NCBI GenBank assembly: GCA_001414345.1
Contig: LLCB01000101.1
Span: forward strand, 62,001-126,000
Length of the DNA stretch: 64,000 nt
Origin: Hymenoscyphus infarciens
Taxonomy: Eukaryota; Ascomycota; Leotiomycetes; Helotiales; Helotiaceae
Reading direction: 5' to 3'
This document shows, piece by piece, positions 1 to 12,009 of the stretch. How positions within the stretch are numbered: position 1 is the stretch's first letter; each line of letters begins with the position of its first letter. Made by a program: the position numbers and the translations under genes. A model generated the notes under the pieces. It did no database searches. It saw only the letters and a list, made by a program, of their open reading frames with translations, and was not told the DNA's origin.

Positions 1-350
1 TAAGCCGCTACTGTCATTTCGATTCACGCCGCTTGAAGACTGCCGCGCCACAGATTTGACCGTTTGCTTGGTTGGGAGTTGAAGAGAGTGCTAGGATGGC
101 TGGTGTTAGTGTGAATATGTATCAAAAGCCTCATAGAATTGAGATTTTCGGACGCTGATCCTTTCTTTACCGAGAAGTTCTCCCAACCTTCAAGTCGCCG
201 ACCTAACTCTTTTTCACTGTTTCTCTTGGGATGGCGACATTTCTGCAATTTAGAGAGTAATAATTGGGAATTTTCAGTCAAGAAAGGTAGAGAGGTGAGA
301 TTTGGGTTGGGAATCAAAGCTCAAAAGACGCAAAGAGAGGAGAGCCTCGT

Positions 351-362
351 GTATATATAAAC
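351..362 (+). promoter_or_regulatory. TATA-box-like element of the selenium-binding protein gene
   Basis: A TATATATAAAC stretch lies about 110 bases upstream of the ATG at 470, in an otherwise mixed-composition promoter. The following leader is rich in CAACTC/CATCTC, as is common in fungal 5' leaders. It is a plausible core promoter, but transcription start is not shown. Confidence 0.4.
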
Positions 363-469
363 CTCACGAGAAGTTCCCCAAAAACTGCTCATTCCATCTC
401 AAACTCGCTCAACTCCTCAATTCGGACACTGATCAACACTTCCACCCCGAAGCATAATCCACCGACATC

Positions 470-2235
470 ATGTCCAAGTCTTTTGTCACACTGGCGACCT
501 TCGTCCTTGCAGTCTTTGGGACACCAGTTCCAGACCCTGATCCGCAACTATCCCTCCCTCCACTGATCCCAAGTATTCCGGGTGTCACCGACCCAATTGT
601 CAGCAATGCACCACCGTTGCCGATTTTGCAAGTCCCTACCCCACCACTTGCTTCTCCTCCATTCCAGGGAAGCGACATCAAACCCAAGAAGATTGGGTAT
701 TTTTGGACTGGAGCTGGAGACAATCAGCATGCGGATTTCTTGGCTACCTACAGTCTTGATGATGTAAGTCAACATACTTGAAATCTCACACCTATTGTTG
801 CTTTTGCCTTTGCTGACACCTTACAGGACACTTTTGGACAATTCATCTGGTTAACGGATGTTCCTACCAGTGGAAACAGTCCTCATCACCTTGGTCCCAG
901 CCATGATGGAAAGACTCTTGTTGGTGGCGGACTATTGTCCTTGTTGAAGACTCAGGTTAGTAGTAAACAGCACTTCTCCATATCATTTCACTGACAATTC
1001 CAGGATACCGCCTACTACTTTGATGTCTCGAATCCATATCGACCATCATTCAAGAAGAGTAACCGAGCCCTCTTGAGTTCCATCACTGATGAGATCCGCG
1101 CTAAACCAGATGGGTAAGGACCAACTCCTGCCTCAAAATTGCTATCCTAACTTTTTCATAGTGGCTTTCTCATCACCTACATGGGCTGTATGTTCCCTTA
1201 GTGTTTCAAATTTACCCCACGCTAATAACTCCCTAGCCGCTGTAGGAACTTCCCCTGGTCGTCTCGTCGAAACAGATGCCGACTTCAACATCATTGCCGA
1301 GCACCCCAAAGATGTCGCTGGCCTAACCAACATTCTCGGTGAACAATTCTCTCCTCATGGTCTCAGCGTAGACTGGGAGAAGAATATCATTCTCACATCA
1401 GATTTCGTCGTTCCCGTCACCATCTTGAAACCAAGTTTGGGAATAGTTCATGCCAATACCCTTCGTCTTTGGAACTTGGCTTCAAGAACTATCATCAGCA
1501 CTATTACAATTCCAGACGTATGATCCATCTTCCTTTTCATCTCCACACCAATAAGTTGCTAACAATTTGTAAAGGGAGGTGGAATCCAAGATGTGAAGTT
1601 CATCCCCAGAAACCCAGAGTCCGCGGCTCTCGCCACCGCTGTTCATCTCGGGCAAGTCTGGATCATCTATCCTTTCCGAACAGACGCAGACGGAAAACTG
1701 GGAGTTGCAAAACTCCTCTATGATCTCGGTCCAAAGGCTCGTGACACAATTGCCATCTAGTTCGTTCCCCTTCCCCCTTCCCATACCCCCTTTCCCTCAC
1801 CCGCAGAATCAAAGCAACAAAAACAAAAACTAACACCCCCCAAGCTCCGACCTAACCCAAGACGGAAAATTCGCCTACTTCACCCTCACAACAGCAAACC
1901 ACATCGCAGCCCTCGACATCTCCGACCTCAACAACGTCAAGCGCCTCGACAACCCCGATGAAATCCAACCCACAATCGGACCCCACTACATCAAAGTAAC
2001 CCCCGACCAAAAACACATCGTTGTCACCGATTATTTCGTGCAAACCGGGGATATTGGGTTAATCAACACCCCAGCGGATTTCAAGGCATTATATATTGAT
2101 ATTAATCCCAATGGAAGCTTGCATTTTAATCGGACAATTGATTTTACTCAGCAGTTTGCCAATAGAGGGGGGGCTAAGCCTCATTCGTCTGTGGTTTTTG
2201 ATTTGACGGATCCTGCTCATCCTTATTATTATTAG
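470..2235 (+). CDS. Secreted selenium-binding protein / methanethiol oxidase-like (SBP56 family)
   Basis: Seven exons by my model: 470-763, 827-955, 1004-1113, 1162-1187, 1237-1517, 1575-1759 and 1845-2235, giving 471 aa. The family (SELENBP1, bacterial methanethiol oxidase) forms a beta-propeller that oxidises methanethiol in a copper-dependent way. Family-like stretches are YFWTGAGDNQHADFLATY, SPHHLGPSHDGKTLVGGG and the C-terminal GPHYIKVTPDQKHIVVTDYF. The length is close to the family norm. The first ~18 residues (MSKSFVTLATFVLAVFG) look like a signal peptide followed by a proline-rich linker, so the protein is predicted to be secreted, whereas the best-known animal homologues are cytosolic. 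The apparent TAG at 1758-1760 is removed by the last intron (1760-1844, with an ACTAAC branch site). Exon 4 is only 26 nt. Family assignment is fairly sure; the enzymatic activity is inferred. Confidence 0.82.
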
Positions 2236-4194
2236 GATGGGAATGGGAAGAGTTGAAGCTTCTAAGGGAAGGGAGAGGTCTGGTGTTCTTTTCTTCAGTA
2301 TACATTTTTAATCACAGAGCAAAGCGGGGTACTTATAAATTATTTCCTAAAGCACATAAAACAAGTGGAAATAGTAATACGTAGGTCTTAGTCGTCCAAA
2401 ATCAAGATTAAATATTGCCAACTGTGATAGATCTTGAGGCTTCTAACATATTCGATGGGACACAGAAAGAGATTCCCACACGACAAAGATTCTTCCCCAC
2501 AGAAACACACTCTTTAGAGAGCACAGCATTACTTCCACATGAGCTGAACAATTGTAATAGTTTGAAATATCCTTAACGTACCAGGGCATACCGAATAAGA
2601 AAGTAATAGTAAAACAGAATCTTGGTAGCATATTCGTAAAGAGCCATCGATTCGTCAAGGGTGGTCCACATAATTGTTTGCTTGCGAAAAGATCCCAGAG
2701 ACTCTATGAAGAAAGCCTTCAGTGAATTACAGGCTATCAAATCCGAATCGCTCATGGAAGGTTTCTTTCTGACCGGACGTAAACAACAACAAATTAAGCG
2801 AACTCAAAGGGAGGGTCCACATTCACTCAGCTATAGACACTACCATAAGACCTACCATCAATTACTTTCTGTAAGGAATACAAAACGCGTTTTACTAGGT
2901 TTGGGCCCGGTCGGAGGGCCGAAAAACGGCAGAATTACATTTTTCAAGCGCTACTTGCATTAAGCAGTACCTGGATCCACCCATCACTTCACCCTTTTAT
3001 GTACTCAAGTTGTTTCAATTACTTATTTATGGAAAGTAGACATGGAAGTTATCTTTGTTTTACTATTGCATTGCCCTCGCAGAAAATAGTAAGGCATAAC
3101 CTTGAATGTCAAAGGTGTTGAAAATACAGAGCGGGACGCTATAATGCCCTGTAAAATGCCTTGTTTCGCACACTCCCTGTAAAACGCAGTGGCAGTGCTC
3201 TTGTTGGTATGACTTATGGTCATAAAAGCGATGCAAAAAGAGTTGTATTATCGTTCGTGCATACCGAGTAAAGCTAGCTACGATGCCTACTTAAGTAGCT
3301 CTTAAGCGAGAAACACGTGTACTCACGTGCACTAATCCGAGTCGCTATTTACCCCTTGAATATATACCGACAGCTCTAAAGCCACAACGCATCTCAACAC
3401 TGATTTACAGGGCAGTCCAATGTAATTCTGATCTATATTCTCGGATCAATCCTCTGAATTGACTTCGTAGTCTCTAGGAGAAGTGGTACAAGTACAGTTC
3501 GGCTTCACTGTATATCTGTGGACCTCCCTGTAATTCAGGGCTCGGCTGCCTTTCTACAGGCTCACTATTGGCCGCTCATCGGAAGCATTTAGGGCACAGG
3601 GAAATTCAGCGTGCTACTGTAGTTTCTACTCATTAAACCGCGAAGTTCCATCGGTCTTCTAGTAAGCTTTATTCTACTGTCTCGAATTACTTGTAATGCT
3701 AACACTTTTCACATCTATCGTTGTCTTAAACCAGTCGTCTCAATATAAGTATAGGACTCGTCCTTCTATAGTGTTTATCCTCTTAATTTGACACACTATC
3801 CCCTGACTCGTTATAATTGTTTTCTTGCCTTCTTCGTTGCCAGGATTTGTATCACTCTCTAGTATTTAGCTATGGATTATTAACTTTCTGTTAGAGCTAA
3901 CTCCAAAGAGATTTAGATCCCGCAATTTCTCAATACTTATAAAGGATTCAATTCTCGCGGCTTCAGAGCCAGAGGGGCCGTTGCTCATGGTTCTGTTTGA
4001 AACTGTAATCTTTCTCTGTATTCTTCCTTTCAAGACGGGGGCGAAACAATGTCCATGCCGTGGTCTAGAGGGTACCTTAAAGAGGAAAGGGGGTTAATAT
4101 AGACGGTCACCTAATAATCCCAAATTTGGTTCCGTCCTAGGACAGTCCTTAGGCGGTTTTAATACTAGATAGGATAACTTTTCTATAATCGCTC
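2236..4194. other. Gene-free spacer of normal base composition
   Basis: About 2 kb between the selenium-binding protein gene and the first AT-rich block. Several ORFs under 100 codons occur on both strands, but none shows splice signals, composition or motifs that suggest a gene. The part from about 3230 on is increasingly broken by stops in all frames. Confidence 0.6.
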
Positions 4195-4977
4195 GTTACT
4201 AAGAGCCTGTTTAGCTCGCATATATTAGTTCTTTTTTAATATATATACTACTATAAATACTAGAGTTGTGTTTACGAAATATATATTAAACTATATAGCT
4301 TACGAGTTAAACGATATAGAATATACTTAAGATTAAACTTATACTATATAAGCTTCTTTTAACTCTATTCTCGTATATAAATCTCATATATCTAAATTAA
4401 ATTATATATATACTAAATAAGCTCTATAATACTTCTTAACTTAAATTATCCTAGTATAGTTTCTATAATAAAGTGTTTTTTAGAAGTAGAGTTAACTATT
4501 ATAGTTCTTATAAAGTGATTATACTAAGATAGCTTAGTTAATCTAGAACTATTCTAGAATAGCCTTATATTCTAGAACTATTTCAGACGTCTTAGTCTTA
4601 AGAAGTTAAGATATATATAGACTCTTTTAAGTACTTAGTATTACTTATAAAGCCTTAATACTAACGTTATAGAAGTATAGGTTATAAAATCAATTGATTT
4701 AGTAAAAGTATATATATATATAAAGAGAGATATTTATAGTAGAGGTATTTATAATAAGAGAGTATTTATAATAAGAGCTTATAGTAGGTTTTAAGACTTT
4801 AGTAAAGCTATACTTAGTCTTTATAAGAGCTATTCTAGAACTATTCTAGAACTAAATCAAAAGACTTTAGAGAGTTCTTTTTAAAAAAACTTAGTCTTTA
4901 TAATTTACGATTCATAATTCACTTTTAGTATATATAGAACTTTAACTATTAAATCTTCTTTTACTATCGAATCTTTT

Positions 4978-6362
4978 TATAACGGCCTTCTATAATTCAC
5001 AAAGAGAGTGCTTATAGAATAGTACCTAATATTAAGGAAAACTAAACTAAAGAGAAAAGCGAAGAGTATAAGCACTCTAGCTTTATTTATATATATTAAG
5101 CGAAGCCTCGGCAAAGCCTTAAGATAACCTAGTTATATAAGTAACGTATATAACTAGGACTATTATACTACCCCCCTTTTAAACAGGCCTTCTATAACTA
5201 AGTAGCTTTGTCCTTCTTTAATATAGGAGTATTAACCTCTAGCTTGCTATAATCCTCTCTTCTAGCCTTATATACTACTTTCTATAGCGGAAGAGCTTCT
5301 AAGGGATTAGCTATCTTTAGCTTCTCTAAATAGAACTTCTCTACTAGTTATAGCGTATAGATTAGTTATTAAGCTAGATACTAATTAAGGTCTTTATTAT
5401 AGCCTTTTTACTTAATTTAGTAATAGAGGGACTACTATCTCTTCTTACTAGCTAGTATTTCTTTAACCTCCTATTCCTCTTCTTTGTTTATAATAATCAG
5501 CGAGGGTAGTATAACTACCTATTCTAGTAAGGGATCGTCTATAGCCTTATATAACTTCTTAAGAGCGAAGACTTTAATAGAAGCTAGTAGTTATAATTAG
5601 AAAGTAGAACCTACTTTCTTAAGGATCTTAAAAGGACTAGCTATCTAGTAGTCTAGCTTTTAGCTTAGTTATTAAGTTACCTAGTCCTTTATTATAATAA
5701 AGACTATATCTCCTACTCTAAAATCGACGTCTCGTTTATATTTATTTATATCTCGTTCCTTCTTCTATTAAGCTTTTAATATATTTACTTAGCTAACGTC
5801 TAAGACCTCTTAGATTATCTTTATAACTACTATAGCCTCTTCTTATAATAGTTATTCTTTTATATTAGCTAGTTCTAGTATTTACTAGTTAAACGAGGTT
5901 CTTAGTATATATCTCTTTTATAACTTAAAAGGCGATATTCTAATAGTACTATAAGGTAGTACTAACTATATATAGTCTATTATTAGAAGGATCTTAGACT
6001 AATTAGTATAATAATAATTAATATATAGCTATAAACGCTAATTAAGGTATTAATTTATAATCTTAGTCTAGCTATTAGTTTAAGCGTAGTTTATAGTAAA
6101 GAGTTAAAGCTAAATACCTAGGATTTAAGTAAACTCTCTCTAGAACGTAGTAATAAAGTAAAAGCCCTTATCTAATATTATACTTTCTAGAATCCTATAG
6201 TATTATAGAATATATTTAATATATAACCTTACTATCTGTTTAGAAGTGATATTCTTATAATAGAGTATTAAAATAGACTACTTAGATAAGCGGTCTATTA
6301 CTATAAACACGTTATTATAACTATACTTATTAACTAGAAAGGACTTAAAATCTATAGCTATA
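4978..6362 (-). mobile_element. Truncated Ty3/gypsy LTR retrotransposon: 3' LTR and integrase end, RIP-mutated
   Basis: It is the same family and orientation as the complete element at 57020-62830. The LTR is 4978-5167 (190 bp), followed by a polypurine tract on the minus strand (complement of 5168-5182). The internal part matches the complete element up to about 6362, within the integrase core. Read on the minus strand near 6300-6350 it encodes DFKSFLVNKYSYNNVFIVID followed by RLSK, an integrase-core stretch that here keeps the R and S lost in the other copy. Similarity stops at 6362, so the rest of pol, gag and the 5' LTR are missing or unrecognisable. Confidence 0.8.
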
Positions 6363-7980
6363 TTTATTTATTTATTTATTACTATTTAACGTTAGGCGGA
6401 GTCTAGATCGCGTAGTCTAGGTCTTAAAAAGTCCTAAAAGAGGGCAAATAACGCTAGGGAGGTGTCCTAGGCTATAGAGGGCGTAAACGAGTAACTCTAA
6501 AAGCGATAGAATAAAATATAGCATTTGAGATATAAAGACTTAATACTTATATATAGTATATTCTACGAACCTCTAGTAGTTCTAATCCTTAGAGACTATC
6601 TATAGAGCTAAGTTTAAGTTAAAAATACAACGTAGCGATATCTCTTTTTATAACTATTAGAGTTTTAGACCTTTCTACTTTCTATAAAGAAGCTACGTTA
6701 TAAATAGTAATATACTAGTATCGACGATAAAGACCTATATAGCTTATTTACTTAATAGTAGTATCTACGAACTACTAAAAGAAACTAATTAAGAAAGCTC
6801 TTAAAGTTAATACTATATACTTCCTAATACTAGAGGACTTCTACTCTAGATATACTATAGAATTATATATAACTTTAAGAAAGTAAGAGCTATATACTAA
6901 TCTAAGATTAGAGATAATACCCGCGGTAGTTATTCTATATAGTTAGTATAATACTATATTTAAGTAAAGAGAATTACTAGAAGAGATAAAGAACCTTCGA
7001 CGACGGTAATAGAGTAATTAGGAGAGGCTTAGATAGTATAAGTAGAAGTATAAAACTAGAGAAGTCTTTATAACTAGAGAATAGATTCTCTACTATCTAT
7101 AAACGTTATATATAGATATTCGAAGTACGTTTAATAGTATATTAGATAAAGTAGTATAAATATCTCTAGAGAGATATAGAACCGTAGAGAAGAGAGAATA
7201 GAGAATAGGACTAGAAGACTTAGGTTAGAGATATATTAGAGAATAGTTCTTAAGATAGTATACTAGAAGACGATTATTATTATTCCTATATAAGAGAGAG
7301 CTAACTAAGCTCTTAAGAAGGCAATTATATTATAGCTATACTTTAAGTAACGAAACGAGAGGAATATAAGAAGATACTAAGCTATTACTAAGAAGAGAAG
7401 CCGAGTATATATAAAATAGCGAGTTTAGTAATAGATACTCTAAGAAGTATATAAGCTCCTTTTGAATAAAACCCTATAAATAAGTACGTCTATATAACGC
7501 TACTCTAGTAGCTAAAAAGACTAGATAAATCTTTTTCAAAAATAAAAAGAAAATTTAGTATTTTAATTCTATTATATTATTCTTAGATTTAGAATCGATA
7601 TTCTATTCTTAGTAGAAAAAGTCGTAATTCGAATTTCTACTATTTATAAGAAAGTTAGAATTTGAAATCGAGAGCGAGGATTATAAAATTAGAGATATAT
7701 TAGAGATAAAATAGAGAATAGTATAGTTTTTATAGTTTTAACTTAGTTTAGAATATACTAATCTATACTATAGTTCTAGAATAGATTCTTTAACTATAAT
7801 ATAAAATTATAAGATTTATAAGAGTTTTAGAAAGAGATAATCTAATCTAGAATAGTGAGAAAGATAGAGTTAAAGAAAGAGCTCTATTTTTATATCTATA
7901 TAATATCTAAATAATATAATCTATAAAAAAAATATACTACTATATAACCGCGTCTACGTTTATATATAAATACTAAAGTT

Positions 7981-8018
7981 TAGTTCTAGTTCTAGTTCTA
8001 GTTCTAGTTCTAGTTCTA
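7981..8018. repeat. (TAGTTC)n microsatellite
   Basis: Six perfect TAGTTC units plus a partial one, inside the RIP-degraded block. Confidence 0.9.
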
Positions 8019-9385
8019 ACTTATAACTTTATACTTATATTTATAATATCTTATCTACGATAGTACTACGAGTATTAGATCTATCTATCTCTTTCTTATA
8101 TAAGTTCTTATATAAATAGTATATAGAGAAGTTCTAGATTCCTTAGTTAGCATATATTATAGATTAATATTCTATATATAAACGTATTTAACTAATTTAT
8201 TACTTCTTTCTTAACTAGTAGTAGACTTCTTTATATACTCTTATATACTCTATATACTATATATTATAACTAGATTTCTATTATAAGTAAAAGTAAGAGC
8301 TAGTTTTATAAGAAGAACGAGTATAAAGGTTTATATAAGTATAATACGTTATTAAAAAAGCTTTACAAGCGATATTATAAAAGAAGTAAGAATAGATAAT
8401 ATACTAAGAAACTAGATAAAAGTAAGAGAATAAAGCTCTAAATAGAAGGTTTATAAGAAAGATATTATAAAAGTTCTTACTTAAGAACGAGTTTTAGTAT
8501 AAATTACTAAGTTATAAGAACTTTAAGATAATAAGAGAGATATAGAGAGATATATTATAAAAGAAAGGTTTATTAGGTTTATAAGAGATTTATATAGCTT
8601 TTTATAAGAAGAAAGAGTATATAATATTTAAAGACTAGAACTTATATAAGTATTAGAATAGCTATAGAGAGCTCTAGAAACGTTTTATAAATAAGAGTAA
8701 GTACTTTATATATCTAGAAGAAGTGAGTATATAAGAGAAGAAGAACTAGAAAGTCTTAATAGATAGAAGTAAGAGTTTTATAGATTTATAAGAGAGCTAG
8801 AAGAATTAGAAGAGTTCTATAAGTCTATAGAAAGACTTTATAAATCTAAAAGATATATAAGAAAACTAGTTTTATTTGTCTTATAACTAAAAGAAGCTTT
8901 TAATAGCTTTTAAAAAGTAGTTTATATATAATAACTATTAAGTATATAATAAGAAATCTAATAAAGCTTAATAAGATAAACAAAATACTTATATTATAGT
9001 AAGTAGAAGACTTTTATATTAAACTTATATTATATAAAATACTTAATAAAGCTAATACTTATAACCTTAGATTAAGATTATTATAAAATCTAAAATAGTT
9101 TTTATAACTTATATAGAGCTAACTATAAAGATTTTAGCGTAGGAGTAGTAATCTTATATAAAAATACTACTTTATTCTATTATTCTACTAGAAGTAGTCT
9201 AATTAGACTAGATCTAGCGTCTCTTTTATAAATTCTTATAATACTAGACTTAATAATTCTCTAGAATCTATATATTTTTAAAAGCTACTTAATTTACTTA
9301 GTTTTATCTCTAAAACTATATTAACTGTAAATCAATTCAAAACTAAGCATAAAAGAGAAGCCTAGCTATATAGCAACTTAGTACA

Positions 9386-10833
9386 GTTAGTTCTTCAAAA
9401 ACTATACGTATTCCCTACACTGGTTGGAGAAGAGTCCAGAGGCTTTGAGGCCCACGGAGTGCTCTGATGACTGGTCGGCGTGGTTTCCTGCTTCTCTTCC
9501 CTGTGTAGCGTTTGCGCATGGAGGTGTGATAGAATTTGAGAATATGTGTGGCGGGTGTTGAGTGCAGTTTAGTTTTGAAACGTGTCTCACTTCATGGTGT
9601 TTTTTTCGCGATATCTGAAAGCTGCCAATCTTCTCGATTAGAGCATGAAGGTTCTTGAAGACAGGCTCCTGTCTCGCTTCAAGGTCTTTCCTTCCCCAAA
9701 AATGAAGTTTGCGACCTTCGGCATCAAAACAATACATCCCCGGCCATTGCACCTGCCGCAAGTTAGACAGAAAAACAGACGAATACCTAGAATGGAAGTG
9801 CATGAGCGATCTACGAAATGTTGCTTGAGGGCTGCTAAGGTAAGGTAGATTGATTACCAGGACTTCATAAGAAGTAGGAACTCACCAGAGCCAACCCAAA
9901 CTCCGCCACAAAACACCATCAGGACCCCTTCCCTTTGGGGACAAAACGACTGTAAAACGACCTGGAATACAGCGAAACTAACGCCGCAGTAAAAAAAAGA
10001 ATTGAAGCCTTCGTTGCGCAGGAAAGACCTTCTCAACAGAAATAATGGTTCTCCGCATTTCTTCTCACGGATGATGTGTGTATGGTAGAGTATGGATTCG
10101 TCGTGGGTGGTTGTTGCGAGAGGTTGTGTGCCATGACTGAGGTGAGTTTGCGTCTTTCTTCATGCTCGCTCCTTCCCGGGTAGATCTTCTTTCCAGTCCA
10201 CCACACCTGCCGCCAGTTTGGTTTGATTGGAAATACCTTGAGCTTACCTAGATTTTCGTTCCTGCCACAGAAATCGAAAGCTATTTTCGCCATCGATATT
10301 TCCACATAATCTCCTTAGTTGATCGTATTTGCTTTAACTTTGATATAGAAACTTAAAATAGGACTCCGAACCCGTCCCTCTAAAAGACCTACCTAGCTTT
10401 CGTCCCTCGTTCTACCTACTTCGCTGTATCAGCCAGACCCCTAAACTTTCCACCACGAGGTACAAACCTTGCACCACAGCACCTAAAATCAATTGAACTG
10501 AAAGGAACAGGTTGACATCTGAAAGAACCTTGGAAAACTCTCACATGCCAAGGACTGTGATCCATTTCAACCACTAGAAAACCGCACAAGTTCGTGGCAA
10601 TCATGTGCCAAAGTACCAAAGCGTCTAGATAAGATTTTGATTGCTGGACGGTAGTTGGAATAAGCTTTCAGCTAGCAAGTGGACCTCTTCATACTCCGTG
10701 CGAGGTTTGTTAGAGATATTATGGGGTTCTCATCGCTTTTTATAAGTTTCTTGCGATCGCAATCTTGAGGGAGTCGCAAGTCTTGTCTTTTTACGTGCTG
10801 TACGAATATCGAGTAGTGTTGGATAGAATCGCG
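9386..10833. other. Spacer of normal composition with minor ORFs, no supported gene
   Basis: Normal base composition resumes here. Minus-strand ORFs of 133 aa (9402-9803) and 90 aa (10033-10305) exist. They share a weak pattern (LRQVQWPG versus WRQVWWTG, each followed by a basic E/R/K-rich stretch), which could reflect a diverged local duplication or parts of one spliced gene. Neither has a recognisable domain, so I do not call a gene. Confidence 0.4.
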
Positions 10834-12009
10834 ATGGTAAAAGGGCCAAGCGAGCTTGTTCCTTTGGAGACAAGCAGTTCCTATCTCCCCGAGGTTTGGG
10901 TACGTCCATTTCCTATTGCTCCTCTCAATCAACACAGAGGGTAATTTTCCTGCAGGCCTGGTATGTAATCGGCATATTGGTAGTGTTCCTACGCTACACC
11001 GTACGAATTCGCACCGTCGGATTCAAAGGCTTCGAGGGCGACGACTATATTGCACTTCTATTCCTAGGATTCTTTACCCTCAACGCGGCAATTGTTCAGA
11101 TCACATACTATACAGGAGGGAATATCGACGTTACTGCTGAGCGGGTGGAGATTCTTCCGGATAGGGATATTGAGATATTGGTGTATGGGAGTGTGATGGA
11201 ATTTATTTCGTGGTACACATATCCTGCGGTAATTTGTAAGTGTCTCTTGTCTTTTTTTCCTTACTTGCTGCTGATGTTGAATGCTAGGGACATTGAAGTT
11301 TAAGATCTTGTTCTTTTACCGAAGATTGCGATCCCATCTATGGTGGAATGATAAAATCCTTACAATCCTCTTCTGGATCACCGGGCTTTCTTACCTCTTC
11401 CTAGCACTCAGTATCTCCTTCACCTGTCGTCCCTACTCCGCGAACTGGCAGATAAAACCACTCCCTGGACCAGAGTGTATCTTCCGCCCGCAAAACTTCT
11501 GGATCCTCGTTTTCTTAAATGTTTCCACCGATGTGGCAATCATGGCCGTCCCCGTCCCAATAGTTTACCACCTCCGAGCCTCTCGCATGCGAAAATTTGG
11601 TGTCTCCCTCTTACTCCTATCAGGCCTCTTCATGATTACAACAGCTGTGATACGCGCCGCTCGCACGCTCGACGAAACACCGTCAGTAATCAACATCAAC
11701 CGTTGGGGCTTCCGGGAAACGACAATCGGGGCGATAGCTGCGAATGCACCGGTTCTTGCGCCTTTTTTTACGCGACCGTTTTGGAGGAAGGGAGCTTACA
11801 AACCGTTTGTGCCGCCGGATCCGGGGTTGTATAGGGCTGTGAGTAGGAAGCCACCGAGATTGGATAGTGTTGTTTATATTTCGAGTTTGACTGTGCTGGG
11901 AGGTTATAGGGATGAGCCGGAGGGGGACGAAGTTGAGTTGGAGGATTTGGAAGGGGGGAGGGAGGGGAGTTCTGGGAGTTCTGGGAGTTCTAGGAGTGAG
12001 GAGGGGTGA
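10834..12009 (+). CDS. SAT4/Pth11-like seven-transmembrane protein (fungal rhodopsin-like domain)
   Basis: Three exons (10834-10899, 10956-11235, 11288-12009) give 355 aa. The start at 10834 was chosen because it gives the usual family N-terminus (SSSYLPEVW spliced to AWYVIGILVVFLRYTVR). Seven hydrophobic segments are visible, with the family hallmarks EGDDYIAL after TM1, SWYTYPAVIWTLKFKILFFY in the TM3 region, FTCRP, and DVAIMAVPVPI. The C-terminal tail is acidic and Ser/Gly-rich (GSSGSSGSS). The family includes the Magnaporthe surface sensor Pth11, but most members have no known ligand, so a sensory role is only inferred. It has no CFEM domain. The intron at 11236 has a standard GTAAGT donor and splits the W codon. 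Confidence 0.85.

Larger units (their letters stand above)
4195..9385. repeat. AT-rich, RIP-degraded block
   Basis: The sequence changes abruptly to A+T-rich DNA in which TpA is extremely common and CpA/TpG are almost absent on both strands, the expected result of RIP (C to T within CpA on either strand). No ORF over 60 codons exists here. It contains the truncated gypsy copy at 4978-6362. The flanks, 4195-4977 and 6363-9385, are equally mutated repeats that I could not assign to a family. The right edge is near 9385, where normal composition resumes. Confidence 0.85.

Noticed and set aside
1751..1760. In-frame TAG in the selenium-binding protein gene, possible pseudogene
   Set aside because: A GT donor overlaps it (TA|GTTCGT), and splicing to the AG at 1844 restores the family sequence and the frame.
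9402..10305. Possible spliced minus-strand gene made of the 90-aa and 133-aa ORFs
   Set aside because: No donor/acceptor pair joins them convincingly and there is no family match; left as spacer.
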